The notes below the pieces were generated by a model, which made no database searches, was not told the DNA's origin, and saw only the letters and a program-made list of their open reading frames with translations. A program made the translations under genes and the position numbers. This document shows, piece by piece, positions 41,101 through 51,400 of a stretch of DNA of 64,000 nucleotides (position 1 is the first letter of the stretch; the number at the start of each line of letters is the position of its first letter). Origin of the DNA: Amblyomma americanum (lineage: Eukaryota; Arthropoda; Arachnida; Ixodida; Ixodidae); NCBI RefSeq assembly GCF_052857255.1, contig NC_135497.1, positions 547,999,531 through 548,063,530 on the forward strand, read 5' to 3'.

Positions 41101-42746
41101 CCCTCCTCGAGCCTCCTACATTGGCCCATTACGACGAATCGGCCCCCATCGTCCTCCACACGGATGCCAGCCAAGATGGGCTCGGCGCTGTCCTCCTGCA
41201 AGAAGACGAGTCTGGTGACCACAAAGTCCTAGCTTATGCCAGCCGCCAGCTTTCCGACGTTGAGCGCCGCCGCCACTCTTCAGAACTCGAGTGCCTCGCC
41301 GTTGTCTGGGCCGTCGAGAAGTTCCGTCCCTACCTGTACGGCCGTCACTTCACCATAGTCACGGACAATAGCGCTCTCACTTGGCTGCAGTCCGCCAAAC
41401 ATCTGAATGCCAAGATTGCACGCTGGTCCCTGCAACTTCAAGAGTACAATTTCACAATAGTGCATCGGCGCGGCTCTGCCCATCAAGATGCCGATTTCCT
41501 TTCTCGCCACCCTTGTTCCGTGACGGCTTTGACGGACCTGAGGACTGCACAAACGCAAGATCCCGCCATTGCTGCCATAATCCACTCCCTTGGCACCGCC
41601 GCCGGCGCAGGCCTCCGCCAACTACGCCGGGTCTATCGAATGAAGGACGACCTCTTGTGTCATGTGAAGCGGCTCCGTGGTCGACCACCCGTCTGGTTGC
41701 CAGTTGTGCCGGCAACACTGCGGTCGCAAATCTTGCGCGGCTTACACGACGCTCCCACGGCTGGTCACCTTGGTCGCGGCAAGACCTACGCACGAGTGTC
41801 GGAGCGGTTTTGGTGGCCTAATATGTCCAGAGATGTCAAGGAACACGTGGCGTCCTGCCAGACATGCCAGTACAGAAAACCGTCCACAGGTGTAACCAAG
41901 CCACCCCCGCAGGCTTTTTCGCCACCAAGTTCACCTTTCGAGCTGGTTGGACTGGATCATTTGGGCCCGTTTCCGAAGACGCGTGCCGGCAACCGGTATG
42001 TTCTGGTTGCGATCGACTACTTCTCCAAGTGGGTCGAAGCACTGCCCGTTCCAGACACGTCGTCCGCTCATGCCGTCGCGTTTGTGGAACAGCATCTCGT
42101 TCTTCGGCACGGTGTTCCCCGGCGCCTCATCACGGACCGTGGGAGCTGCTTTATGTCCCATGAATTCGAGCGAGCCCTCCGCTCCTTCGGCATTGCGCAT
42201 TCCACTACATCCGTCAATCATCCGCAGTGCAATGGCCTCGTGGAGCGTGTTAACCGTACCCTCACGGATATACTCGCATCCTACGTCGCTCCGTCCCACA
42301 CAAACTGGGATCGTTTTGTTTCTACTGCAGCTTTTGCAGTCAACACTGCAGCGCAAGAAACAACGCATGTGACGCCGTTCTCAGTCGTCTATGGCAGAAC
42401 GCCCTCCATCCCTCTCGACGCGCAGTTGGGCCTTCCCCATCCTACTGCGTCACCAACTGAATCTGCTCAACGACTTCATTCCGCCCGCCTCGACGCCCAG
42501 CGCAACCTCCTCACGGCTCACGCGCGTGTGCAAGCGGCCAACGCGGCAGCACCACCACATCCCCCCTTCCGGCCCGGTGACTTGGTCCTCGTTCGCCGCA
42601 CCATCCGTGCGACTGGCCGTGCCGCAAAGCTCTTGCCCCGATACCGCGGCCCTTACCGTGTCGTTGCCCGACTCGGCACCGTGACATACCGCCTCGAAGA
42701 CCTGCCAGAGCATCGACCATGCGGTGTGCACCACATTTTCCCATAA
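38130..42746 (+). CDS. Gag-Pol polyprotein of gypsy element 2
   Basis: Single 1538-codon frame encoding all proteins needed for particle formation, reverse transcription and integration. In order: an acidic, proline-rich N-terminus; Gag domain with LPTFDGTISWDAYRIQLDGI (about residue 138) and RVQYHRLRARRQEPGETYQD; CCHC zinc knuckle CFRCGLRGHYARDC (about 335); aspartic protease ALVDTGAAVNVL (about 405); RT with FCVDYRKLNAIT and LVYLDDVIVYA (about 864); RNase H from LHTDASQDGLGAVLLQ (about 1010); integrase HHCC finger HDAPTAGHLGRGK to CQTCQYRK (about 1206-1250); core with LDHLGPF, ITDRGSCF and the ERVN glutamate; C-terminal GPY/F motif RYRGPYRVVARL (about 1505). No stop or frameshift between gag and pol, so the ratio of products must be set by another means. 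The ATG is directly next to the primer site, leaving almost no leader after it. All catalytic residues I can check are present. Confidence 0.95.
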   Translation: MPLTRSQNQAPDVPDDRSPPPADSADDAAAGAARPRRSERLGSSQQPDAGVERLLDTVTQRMDAWEARLTAQAGEMEALRRELRRLVPAEPSTGQVPLGVPAAAVYGSAVAGPAVVAANGVLGAGASSPQCSLDVVELPTFDGTISWDAYRIQLDGIAAARGWDEQMKAWMLVAKLRGRATELLQNVPPDQLGSYTVLAGLLADHYGASGQPRVQYHRLRARRQEPGETYQDLAAAIERLALQSLPGAPQNAVALVGTEAFVDAIRLPEVQRLVRSGRPDSVRAAMALAIEAELTLLATRGSPPSAERSVRVQAPRSAAPTAASIRRLRNDVRMTCFRCGLRGHYARDCAGPPTSGNDLAELRGHQSVPTLLRSPRPLLSSAPITTDAPYVLVYVALLDRHVKALVDTGAAVNVLHKSFVANAPHLLLPAAKTRLLAFNVTPVEQVGRVVVNLTALGNTISTEFVVADSPIWPVVLGCGWCQQAGVVLNFTRTKPRASRTLCGPGWLSRVSSLGVALWQSLVSATKRASASLRDLATKWPCRVKPFDVTTVTVASAVTLPPGAATWVYAKLDSPVTADVLFEPIRCSAPARQMTSPRSLLPVLKGEAHVFILNISSVPLALTPGTQLGTASVLDPGSPVASLQPEAPPRHPPAPAILSWEEFNFGPSLTCAELASLKTLLLEHRSCLALSAGELGCTSWAQHRINTENRGPVHHQPRRVAPAVRRVIQQHVCDLLDQGIIAPSCSPWSSPVVLVRKKDGTLRFCVDYRKLNAITNCDVYPLPRLDDALDRLKGARYFSTLDLLSGYWQVPVHPDDAEKTAFVTPDGLYQFNRMPFGLSNAPATFQRLMDRVLGHLKWTMALVYLDDVIVYAATFEEHQRRLKLVLEALTSAGLRLKPKKCFFGFAEVTYLGHVVSRHGIRPDPEKLKALTAYEAPTTAKELKSFLGFASYFRRFIPDFAKRSAPLTALLKKNAPWSWTQAQQLAFLDVKHALLEPPTLAHYDESAPIVLHTDASQDGLGAVLLQEDESGDHKVLAYASRQLSDVERRRHSSELECLAVVWAVEKFRPYLYGRHFTIVTDNSALTWLQSAKHLNAKIARWSLQLQEYNFTIVHRRGSAHQDADFLSRHPCSVTALTDLRTAQTQDPAIAAIIHSLGTAAGAGLRQLRRVYRMKDDLLCHVKRLRGRPPVWLPVVPATLRSQILRGLHDAPTAGHLGRGKTYARVSERFWWPNMSRDVKEHVASCQTCQYRKPSTGVTKPPPQAFSPPSSPFELVGLDHLGPFPKTRAGNRYVLVAIDYFSKWVEALPVPDTSSAHAVAFVEQHLVLRHGVPRRLITDRGSCFMSHEFERALRSFGIAHSTTSVNHPQCNGLVERVNRTLTDILASYVAPSHTNWDRFVSTAAFAVNTAAQETTHVTPFSVVYGRTPSIPLDAQLGLPHPTASPTESAQRLHSARLDAQRNLLTAHARVQAANAAAPPHPPFRPGDLVLVRRTIRATGRAAKLLPRYRGPYRVVARLGTVTYRLEDLPEHRPCGVHHIFP

Positions 42747-43086
42747 CATGTTTCAAACATGAAGCGATATGTCTACGGCGCCTGCGGTGACTCCGACTTA
42801 GCTACCGGGTCCTCATCAGTGCCGTCGTCGCCTGCTGGCTCCATGCCTTCCCCACGCAATGCAGTCCCATAAACGGATCGCCGCTCAATATGCATAAAAC
42901 TCCCTGAAGTTAGCCTAACCGGTGTGGGACCTTCTTCGGCGACTGCAGACACCTTCGCCCAGCTCACACACTTCGAATTCAACGAGGAGTGTGACCGTTT
43001 CCTATCTGCGAGCCCACATTGCATCGCCCCAGGAAACCCTGCATCAAAGCACGGCCTGACTTCTCCGCCCCCCCCCGGTGGAAAGG

Positions 43087-43271
43087 TGATACGGGAATAA
43101 AAGAAGAGGCGGAGAGCGAGCGCGAGCGGCGAGCGCGCGGCTCTAGCACGAGGGAGATAGAACGAAAAAGCTTGGCCGCCGCCGGTCGTGCTTCGCCGGC
43201 TCTCCTCCGTACTGCTGCTATATTTCTCTGGGCGGGCCCGTGGCCACCCCGTGGCATCCCACACCGTAACA
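43087..43271 (+). repeat. 3' LTR of gypsy element 2 (185 bp)
   Basis: Matches the 5' LTR apart from a six-base length difference in the GAGCGCGAGCGGCGAG tract and C for T in CACACCG. Preceded by a short purine tract GGTGGAAAGG (43077-43086). Confidence 0.92.
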
Positions 43272-45135
43272 ATATACAGGAACACTAGGACCTAGCGACT
43301 CCCTACGCCTTCTAGGGACAGGCCGAGAGAGGCGCGGCGACCCGACATCCGGTTGAGAACGAGGGCAAAGCGAAAAAAACGCCACGGAGACACGCATCCC
43401 ACCGACCAATCGGCGTTTCGAGCCTACCTACCCGCAAACGCTTCTGTTTTTTGTGGGGCGGAGCTCTGTGCCCCCTCCCCCCCCCCCCCACCCTCGACGG
43501 AAACGTAGAGCAGGGCCAGGTTTGCGGGGGGGGGGGGGGGGGGACCGGTTCAAAATCAGCCCCCTCAGTCAGCTGCGGGCGCGACGGAGGCGACAGACCA
43601 AGAAAAGAACAGGCTGTGAGTGTGTGGCCTAACAGGTAAGGGCGCCAAGAAACCTGTAGCTGATCATTATGGAAGGTGCAAATAAGCATCTATGTTCGAG
43701 CAAACAAATTTAAGCATGTGGCAAATGCAAGAACGACTAAACAAATCTATGAAGCATCCTACATTTCAGGCAAATACAATGTTCTCATAGCCCACTATCG
43801 CTATTCCCTGACTACAGCGCGACGAACGGGACGTAGAAGGAGGACACACGCAGGGACAACAATGGAATATCGTAACCAGGCTCGCCAACAAATTACTTTG
43901 TTCCACTAACGCTATCGTCCAGATTGCAAATAATGGTCATTAGAGGCAGTGTCACATCGCACTCACGACAGTTGTAAAACGCAGTACACACACGAACCAT
44001 GGTGGATACTGGTGATATATAAGTCGCACGAAAACGTGTTGCGCTCGTTATCACTGCAACCATCGCAACGAATGCGACTAGGTGCACAGCTCGAAGTTCA
44101 TTTCAACATTCGGAAAACAAGCCTTCCGCGGTGAGCTTTTCAAAATGCAATATATATTTGCAGGCGATTTCATTAACTGACGAAAAGCACTCGTTTCGAC
44201 TGCAATCACTTCTGCTACACTCGCATTTGCCACTGTGCTGTGAAGCTTGCTGTGTGCACAGGAATTTCACCGTGGGAAGTTGCTTCTCGGTAATAATGAG
44301 CACCTGTAACAGCCACAAACGGATCCACTTAAACACTCCGCGACTCCGCCTATGCGAACGTCTTGCGTAGTTTGACGGCGCACTCAGTCCACTGAGTGTA
44401 GACGGCGACAAAACAACTTGGAGGAAACTTTCGCTCACCCTACTGCACACGGCGAAGTTCGAAGTCACTGTCAACACTCGTAATAGTTACATGCGGACAA
44501 TATTATTTTTCTCGGCACAGCTGTCACCACCTTGAGCTGTTTTTTCACTCAGATTCGCGACAGGCCACCTTTTCACGGATAAAAAATGAAGGGTGACCTG
44601 GCGTGTCACGGGACAGCAGGCAATAGCTCTGATGCTACACATCCGCTCATGCGCCCGAAAGTTGGAGTCGACGAACTTGGTCCGCCCATGCGGCCACCCG
44701 CCCAATTGTTCGGCCCATGCGCAGAGTCGCAAGGACGCACCACAAAAACAATCGTACAGCGGCCATTACCTGTCACGAAGTGCGCTCATGTAAATTTGGG
44801 TTCTCGGGGTGGAAATCGTCTCGCTTAATGCGATCCAGCCTCAACCCGCACCGATTCGTGCTGAGCGTCTTGGAGCGCTCGCACTTGCCCACGATTATCT
44901 TAGGAATGCGCCGGAAGTTCGTGCTTGTTCCATCGCCTGGAGCTGTCTTTACGGTCGGAGCAGCCAACGACGGCACACAAAACCACATTGAAGCCGTGGA
45001 TGGACGCGGACTAGCGCGGTGCGAGCTGATGGAGGCGGCGCTTGTGTTGTCTATTCTCACCTTTTGTCCGTTCTTCCTGCGCTGTTGCGAATAAGGAGCA
45101 TAGGCGGTCTGGCAGTGGTTTGGCAGCATGAGCAG
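43272..45135. other. No gene firmly recognised; C-run and G-run pair at 43477-43543
   Basis: A run of 13 C (43477-43489) faces a run of 18 G (43526-43543) 36 bp away, able to form a hairpin or quadruplex. Minus-strand frames at 44103-44477 and 44773-45129 are open for more than 110 codons without a recognisable domain; the first has an internal cysteine-rich stretch (GKCECSRSDCSRNEC). I cannot support them as genes. Confidence 0.4.
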
Positions 45136-45239
45136 ACCAGTTCAGTTCAGTTCAGAAAAACTTTTTTTTCCGGCAGATGGTGGTCTCCCTACCCCCTCTC
45201 AGGCTCGGCCGAAGCCTAAGCCCGATCAGTAGGAGAGAC

Positions 45240-46450
45240 CGTCGGCTGAGGACGGTGTAGCTGATGCTTCACGGCCTCAGCCGCCATGCGGGTTGCTTTG
45301 CGCTGCGCGTTGGGGTCCTCGCTCGGCAGCAGCGAATCCCAGGCTTCAAAACTAGTTATGTCTTGTTTAGCCCCTGGTGTGCTAAGACATTCCCAAGTAA
45401 TGTGGTTTAGCGCACCCCTTGCCCCACAGTCGATGCATTTTTCGTCTTCTGGGTTTTTAGCAATTTTGGCTGGTGATATTATACCCCTGCCTGGATCCTC
45501 CTCCAGATGTAAGCCTCTTCGTGACTAAGGGATACGTCCTGAGGAGGGTATACTCTTCTTTCCAATTTGTAATTATCCGTAATTTCCTTGTATGTGATTG
45601 GGGCATCCTTAAGATTATTGCGGATGGGTTGCTCCGCTGCTGTCCGGATGTAGGTTTCTCGGGCTAGCAGGTGAGCGGCCTCGTTACCAGCTATTTCCTC
45701 ATGCGCTGGTATCCAGAATAGTGCAGCGAACCTGTGTTTTGGCATGCTGTCCAGAATGCGTTTGGCTTCCCAAGAGACCAAGCCCTTACTAAAATTACTG
45801 ACAGCGGATTTGCTGTCGCAAAGAATGTATCCTGCATTAGATCCTGCTAGGGCGAGCGCCACCGCCACTTCTTCAGCAGTTTCTGTGTTCTGGGTTCTGA
45901 CTGAGGCTGTGATCAGGGGTTTTCCCTGACCGTCTACAATGGCCGAAACCGCAGCCGCCTCTGGTCCCCCAGCGGCATCTACGTATGCTACCTGTTCGGC
46001 AGGCAGCTCTCTGAACTTTTTAACCATAGCCTTGGCCCTATGTTGTCTTTTATCTTTGTTGAACTGAGGGTGCGTGTTTTTTGGTATGGTGGGAATTTTG
46101 ATTTTGGACCTGACGTCGAGAGGTATCTCTACCTTGACTTCTATTTTGCTGTCAGGCTCTACCCCCACCCATGCCATAATTTTCCTACCTGTCCGGGTTT
46201 TGCTGAGTCGCTCAAGCTGTGAAATTCTAACCTGTTCCTTAAGCTCCGCCCATGTGTTATGAACCCTCATTTTATCAAGTTCTTCAGTGGAGGTATTTAC
46301 GGGTAGACTGAGGGCTCTTTTTACACTTTTCCTAATGATTATATTCAGTCTGTCTACCTCCCCTTTGTTAAGTTCAATGTAGGGGGTGGCGTAGCAGATA
46401 CTGCTTGTGATGAAGGCTTGCGTGAGCCTGAGCAAGTTACGCTCTTTCAA
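45240..46450 (-). pseudogene. LINE RNase H and C-terminal zinc knuckle
   Basis: From 46450: the end of the RT thumb (FITSSICYATPYIELNKGEV), a linker, then RNase H with AYVDAAGGPEAAAVSAIVDG (first D), the TAEEVAVALAL glutamate, YILCDSKSAVSNF (second D) and FWIPAHEEIAGNEAAHLLAR (last catalytic D replaced by or shifted to N/E in this block). The frame stops at 45479, and the zinc knuckle CIDCGARGALNHITWEC continues in another frame down to about 45230. Removes RNA during reverse transcription in living relatives. Confidence 0.75.
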
Positions 46451-46509
46451 CCCCCTTCCTTTAGTGGCTATCCTTCTGATTAACCCTGCTATCTTATCTG
46501 TATACTGCT

Positions 46510-47900
46510 CTAGATTTTTATTGTGCTAGCGTTATTGCCTTTGGAATTGATGAAGAAACCAAGGATTCTGATTTCCTCAACTCTGGGAACCCTGCGCCCC
46601 TCAACTATGATGTTTATGTCCGGCTTAGGTCCGTATATGCCTTTGGTGTACACTAGAACTGATTTCTGAGGAGAGCAGGCTAGCCCTCTCTCTTTGGAAT
46701 ATTTAACAATGATGTCCGCAGCTTGCTGTAGCTTATCTCTGGCCTCGAATGTACCAGGTTCGCTGATGCAAAGATTTATATCATCTGCGTGCAAGCTGAA
46801 TTTGAGGTTGCTAATTTTGTTCAGGACGGGTGGGAGCCCTCTCATTGCTATATCGAAAAGAAATGGGGATAGTACTACCCCTTGTGGTATGCCAGACCCC
46901 CTATTTTGATTGGTGCTGACTTTGCATCCTGAAACTTCAGTATCGCTTCCCTGTCTGTGAGGAAGTCTTTTATGTTGTTGTATGTTCGTAGGCCTAGGTT
47001 TGCTTCCTGTATGCCTCGAAGTATAGCTTCATGCCTAACATTATCAAATGCCTTAGTTAGGTCAAGGCCTAAGATAACTTTCAACTCATGTGGACGGTTC
47101 TTGAGGATATCCTGATCTAGTCTTAGCATTATATCCTGAGTGCTTAACCCTGGCCTGAAGCCAACCATCTCATATGGCCATTTGTTATTGTCCTCCATGT
47201 GCCTGGAAAGTCTGTTTAGCACTACATGCTTCATTACCTTACCCACGCAGGATGTAAGGGAGATTGGTCGCAAACTATTGAGTTCCTCGGGTTTCCCCGA
47301 TTTTGGTATAAATACTACATCTGCCTGTTTCCAGGCTTTGGGAATCTTTCCGGTTTCCCATGCTTTCCCAATGTAGGCCGTGAGGTTCGAGACGGATGCA
47401 TCATCAAGGTTTTTAAGTACCTGGTTACGAATCCCATCTGAGCCGGGTGCCGACTTCGTTTTTAGATTGCATAAAGCAGCACGCATCTCCGCTTCCGTAA
47501 TTGATGCATCCAGCTCCGGGTTGTCCTCGCCATCATATTCGGGCAGAGGTCCAGCCGGTTCCTGGTTGATATATATTTCTGCGAGACGCTCGCACAGTTG
47601 TTCATCTGTGCCGTTGAAACTGTGTCTGACTTTCGTTTGTCTAACTCTTGCTTCTGATTTGGTTTTGTCTGGGTCTAATAAATGTCTAATTATATTCCAC
47701 GTCTTTGCGAGACTCATTACCTTTTCCATCTGGTCACAAGAGCTTAGCCAGTTTTGCTCGCATACCTGAAATGCATGCTTTTCTATTTCCCTGTTAAGTC
47801 TGCTGAAGTCCCTGGGTATCCTCCTGTCTTTCTTATTTTTCCTTTTCCTCTCCTCGAGGGTCGCTTTCCGCTTAAAAAGATTGAGGAGTCTGCTGTCCAC
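46510..47900 (-). pseudogene. LINE reverse transcriptase
   Basis: Two frames joined by one frameshift near 46870. First part (47900-46875): APGSDGIRNQVLKNL, NSLRPISLTSCVGKVMKHVV, GFRPGLSTQDIMLRLDQDIL and LGLDLTKAFDNVRHEA (motif A). The GIPQGVVLSPFLF block straddles the shift. Second part (46845-46510): FSLHADDINLCISEPG (motif C, with ADD) and GLACSPQKSVLVYTKG. All core RT motifs are still visible. Confidence 0.8.
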
Positions 47901-47948
47901 GTTTTGGGGGGCGACCTTGTCCTCTACTTCAACTGTGGTGTCCTCTAT

Positions 47949-48771
47949 CTATTTCTTCAGCTGGGTGGTCCACTCGCATATATCGGAGATGCTTCCCATG
48001 TGCTCTGCTTCCCTTAGGGCCCTAAATTTATCCCACTCTGTGATGGTTGGATTCTTATATTTCCTCACCGTGATGCCCTTTCCTAATGAGAAGGATATGA
48101 TGCTGTGGTCGCTACCTAGGGTTTGCCCTGTGGTGGCCCAGGTTGCCTTAGTAATGTTTCTGCTGAGGGTGAGGTCCGGAGAAGTATCCACCTGGCCACC
48201 TGTTGCTTCTCTCGTTGGCGTGCAGGGATCGTTATGCAGTGTGATTCCCAGGTCTTGGATACATTCTAGCGATTTCCTACCCTTGGGATTTGCCTGCTTG
48301 TAGCCCCACTACGGATGTGCCGCGTTAAAATCCCCCATAATGACTAAGGGATAGCTTCCTGCGAATTTGATTGCCTCCTTAAAGGTGTCTTCTAAGTTGA
48401 ATTTTTGCCTTGGGTAGTTGTAAACGCTAAGAAGAAAAATGCTTTTGAAATCCCGCCTTCCGGTGATTATTTCTACCAGGACGGAGTCTGTTCCTTCGGA
48501 CTATGTCGTGTGTTATGAGAGCCAGATTCTTTATAAGCAAGGTGGCCACCCTGGTGTCCATCTTCCCGTTTCCGTAGAATTTATATCCCTCTGTCGTCGC
48601 GCCTGTTTTCGATGTTTCCTGTATGGCCATGGCTATGGGTTCAACACCGCTCATCTTTACGTACTGCTGCAGTAGCGCTCGTTTCCTGGCAAAGCCTTTG
48701 CAGTTCCACCGCCACAGAGCTTTAAGCTCCGGGCTTCCCTTGGAATTGCCGTGATTGAGTTTCGCTGCCAT
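47949..48771 (-). pseudogene. LINE APE-type endonuclease
   Basis: ORF2 starts at the ATG at 48771: WRWNCKGFARKRALLQQYVK and PIAMAIQETSKTG supply the first strand and catalytic glutamate; the continuation (about 48340-48300) contains MGDFNAAHP, then a stop; and LGSDHSIISFSL at about 48100 provides the terminal SDH motif. The three parts lie in different frames. This nuclease nicks the target DNA to start insertion in intact relatives. Confidence 0.75.
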
Positions 48772-48790
48772 TGTGTTCGTTTAAGAACTC

Positions 48791-49042
48791 CTATATCCGG
48801 GAAAATTTGGCCCCCAGGCTTGTCCCGATGCTTTCGAGCGCAGCCGAGAATGCTTGCATTTTTTCCGTCATGTCTCTCATCTGTTCCTGAAAGATCTTAA
48901 AATATTCCTCGTGTTCCTCAATTTTCTTTGCGTGATCTCTGACTGGGTCCATGTCTCCCCCTTTCCTCTTTAGAGGAGGGGGTCGGGCTTCATCTTGCAT
49001 GGGCAGACCACGGTCGCCGGATGTGACGTCGGTGCAGGCCAT
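48791..49042 (-). CDS. Small ORF1 of the LINE, coiled-coil protein
   Basis: 83 codons from an ATG at 49042, ending 20 bp before the ORF2 ATG. It has a basic, proline-rich start (EARPPPLKRKGG), then a heptad-like stretch KKIEEHEEYFKIFQEQMRDM followed by TEKMQAFSAALESIGTSLGA, likely a coiled coil. No zinc finger or RRM. By position it should be the RNA-binding ORF1 protein of the element, although it is much shorter than most ORF1 proteins; a 5' truncation or a frame break upstream cannot be excluded. Confidence 0.5.
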   Translation of the reverse strand: MACTDVTSGDRGLPMQDEARPPPLKRKGGDMDPVRDHAKKIEEHEEYFKIFQEQMRDMTEKMQAFSAALESIGTSLGAKFSRI

Positions 49043-49060
49043 CTATTCTCATCGCCGGTC

Positions 49061-51400
49061 ATTTTAATGCCCTCACCGTGGGTGGGGATACTCTGCATCC
49101 AGTGAACGTAGGCGTCTTGACCTTGATACCCTTACCCAGAACCAATTTGTCCTGCCAAATGACGTATCCATGCCTACCACGCAGCATCCACCCATACATG
49201 CCACTGCAATCACCGGACCTGCCCTGGTAGTTGTGTCATCACACGGTTACCTGGCATCGCGAACCGGACTGCTGAGGGAGTGACCACCATCTCGGCCACG
49301 CCCAACGCGCTTCCCCTATGCGTCGACAGTGCAGGGTGATTAAATGAGACGCGTTTCATGCTTCGCTAGCAAGGGGCTATTTCAGCCTTGGGGACAGCGT
49401 CGCCATGGAGGCAGATGTTCACGCCAGCCACACCTGGAATCCATGGAGGCTCAGATCCGCCGCAGCCTTCAGCTAACAGGTAACAGCTGCAGCCATACGT
49501 CATGAACGCTGTCTCTTGCGTCAACGCCGGTTGGCGCGGTGCTGTCCTCTGGGCCCAGCCACCAGTAGAACCTCTATCTGGAGAACTTTCCGAGCAATGG
49601 AAGGCGGTGGACGCTTCCCTTACCCGGTTTACAGCGCATGCCTCGGGTCCCGAAAGGCCTCAGATGTCCTTCCGTTTGAAGTGGCCAGGCATTATTTACC
49701 AGCTACGATACGGAAACACCTGTGATGACCGCCCCATTCACGTTTCCACGCAATGCACTTCCGACAGGTCATGTCATGTCTGGGATGTAGTGTGTTTCCA
49801 CTTTGGCCAAATTTTTCGCCGACACATAGATTAAGCAAAATTGAAGACTGCCCCTGACGGGTGGCCTACGGGGTGTTTAAAAAACTGCAGCTTCCTTGCA
49901 GCGTTTTACTCGCCTGTATTCTCTTGGAAGCTATCCTTGGCTTATTAAAGGCTTCCTAGCTTTCAGGAGAGGTACCTGAGTAATGGGTGCAAGCAGCTAT
50001 ACTGGCCATCCCAAAGCCCGGCAAACCTAATCACAACGTATCCAATCGTCGTCTAGTTTCGCTCACATCTGCTTTGTAAAAATCGTTGGAAAGCATGTTG
50101 GCGACTCGTCTGCAGTAGTGGCTAGACGTGCATCATTGGTACCATCCGTCACAAGTTGGCTTTCGCCCGCATCTTGGTGGCCTAGATTACTTGACCTCCG
50201 TGATTCTGAACGGTGGCCGATCGACCAGTGTCCGAGCCGTTATGCTTCCCACGTTGAAGCTCTACACTGTATTCACTGACCCGCTCACATCTGCACCTTT
50301 ATTCACACCTTTCTTACGCCTCGTGAGTTCGCCATTAGCATCAACAAAGAAAATGTGCAATCCTTTCGACCGCATCGTGGTCTACCGCAAGGGTCAGTGC
50401 TAGCCACACTACTTTTCAACATTTGCCTCCTATACCCTTGGCATAGCGGTTGGGCGACATGCTGATCTGCACATACTCATTTATGCGGATGACATTAGAG
50501 TCTGGTCCGTCCAACCATGTCGCGAATCTCAAGCCACAAGTTTAAAGCTCGCTCTAATAATTGCGGACCAATAGTGGTCTCTTGTAGGACTCACGCTCTC
50601 GCCTCTAAAGACCGCTCTACTTCCCATCGCGAATGCGCGTGGTCACCGTTCGTTTAGCAGCACCTCTGCTGACCTTTTTTGCGCGAAAACAGAATTCCAG
50701 CTGTCACCTTATACTCTGATTCCTCGGCCTCGCCCTACGTGATTCCTACTCCGCATGCCCCTGGCTTCGCAGAGCACGCCAAAAAGCGCCCCGAATGCTG
50801 CATCTCTTCTGTCGGATTTCTCAAAACCCAGGTGGTGCCACGTCCACCATCGCGCGCCCCTTCATACGGTCTGTGCTACTGTAGGCAATGTTTCTGTGCC
50901 GAACCCCATTCTATCGCATGACACGCGCAGAGTGGGATTGCTTGGAATCTATCAGTCGAACATCAATCAATGCGTGTCATCGCAAGCCTCCCCGACTTAC
51001 CCCCATTCACGCCCTCCAGGCGGTGGCGCAATTCAATACGCTTGAACTGATTCACCAGCGTCTGCGAGCTAGATGCCGCACTATCCCTGAAGCCGCAGCT
51101 CTTGCAAAGTGTATGGAAGACGCGTCTCTGTCGCCTATCGTTGCCTGCCTGCCACGGTCACCTTAGCTTTATCACAAGGTTAAGAACAATCGGCCTCTGA
51201 CCCGCATAAATACAAAATAGAAATAGCAAGCCGCTCATGCGTTTCCCCCCTGCCCGGCCGTCGACACAGGCGGAGATGTTGGCCATTTGGGACGCTTTGA
51301 GCGCCATCTGTCCACGCCTTTCGTCCCTCGAAGCCACAGTGGCACTCTCATAGACTCCTCAGGCCCCATCCGTACTCTTAAGGGGTGTTCTGAACTCTGA
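49061..51400 (+). mobile_element. Decayed plus-strand LINE with RT remnants
   Basis: RT signatures scattered over three frames: an AIPKPGKP-like block near 50010, a VSLTS block near 50060, HKLAFARIL near 50155 (the G-F-R-x block degenerate), GLPQGSVLATLLFNICL at 50380-50430, a HILIYADDI block at 50475-50500, and a C-terminal HQRLRARCRTIPEAAAL at about 51055. Order is correct for one plus-strand element. Heavily mutated and clearly older than the neighbour it abuts. Confidence 0.6.

Larger units (their letters stand above)
37929..43271 (+). mobile_element. Ty3/gypsy LTR retrotransposon 2, apparently intact, 5.34 kb
   Basis: Short LTRs (37929-38107 and 43087-43271) with ends TGATACGGG...CGTAACA, target duplication ATAT (37925-37928 and 43272-43275), a tRNA-Leu-type primer site and one uninterrupted 1538-codon gag-pol frame. 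Domain order protease, RT, RNase H, integrase makes it Ty3/gypsy. The LTRs differ by a 6-bp length change and one base, so the insertion is recent and the copy may still be competent for movement. No env gene is present. Confidence 0.95.
45136..49060 (-). mobile_element. Nearly full-length LINE with endonuclease, RT and RNase H
   Basis: Minus strand, 5' to 3': small coiled-coil ORF1 (49042-48791), then ORF2 with an APE-type endonuclease, RT, RNase H and a C-terminal zinc knuckle, and a 3' end with an A-rich stretch and three TTCAG units (45143-45157), which I take as the tail. The domain set (APE nuclease plus RNase H) fits the I/R1/LOA side of LINE diversity. The coding part is broken by a few frameshifts and stops, so the copy is dead but not very old. 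It was probably a complete insertion. Confidence 0.82.

Noticed and set aside
44103..44477. Cysteine-containing minus-strand gene
   Set aside because: Open for 124 codons with a Cys-rich stretch, but no homology I recognise, no splice sites and no codon bias; left as unassigned DNA.
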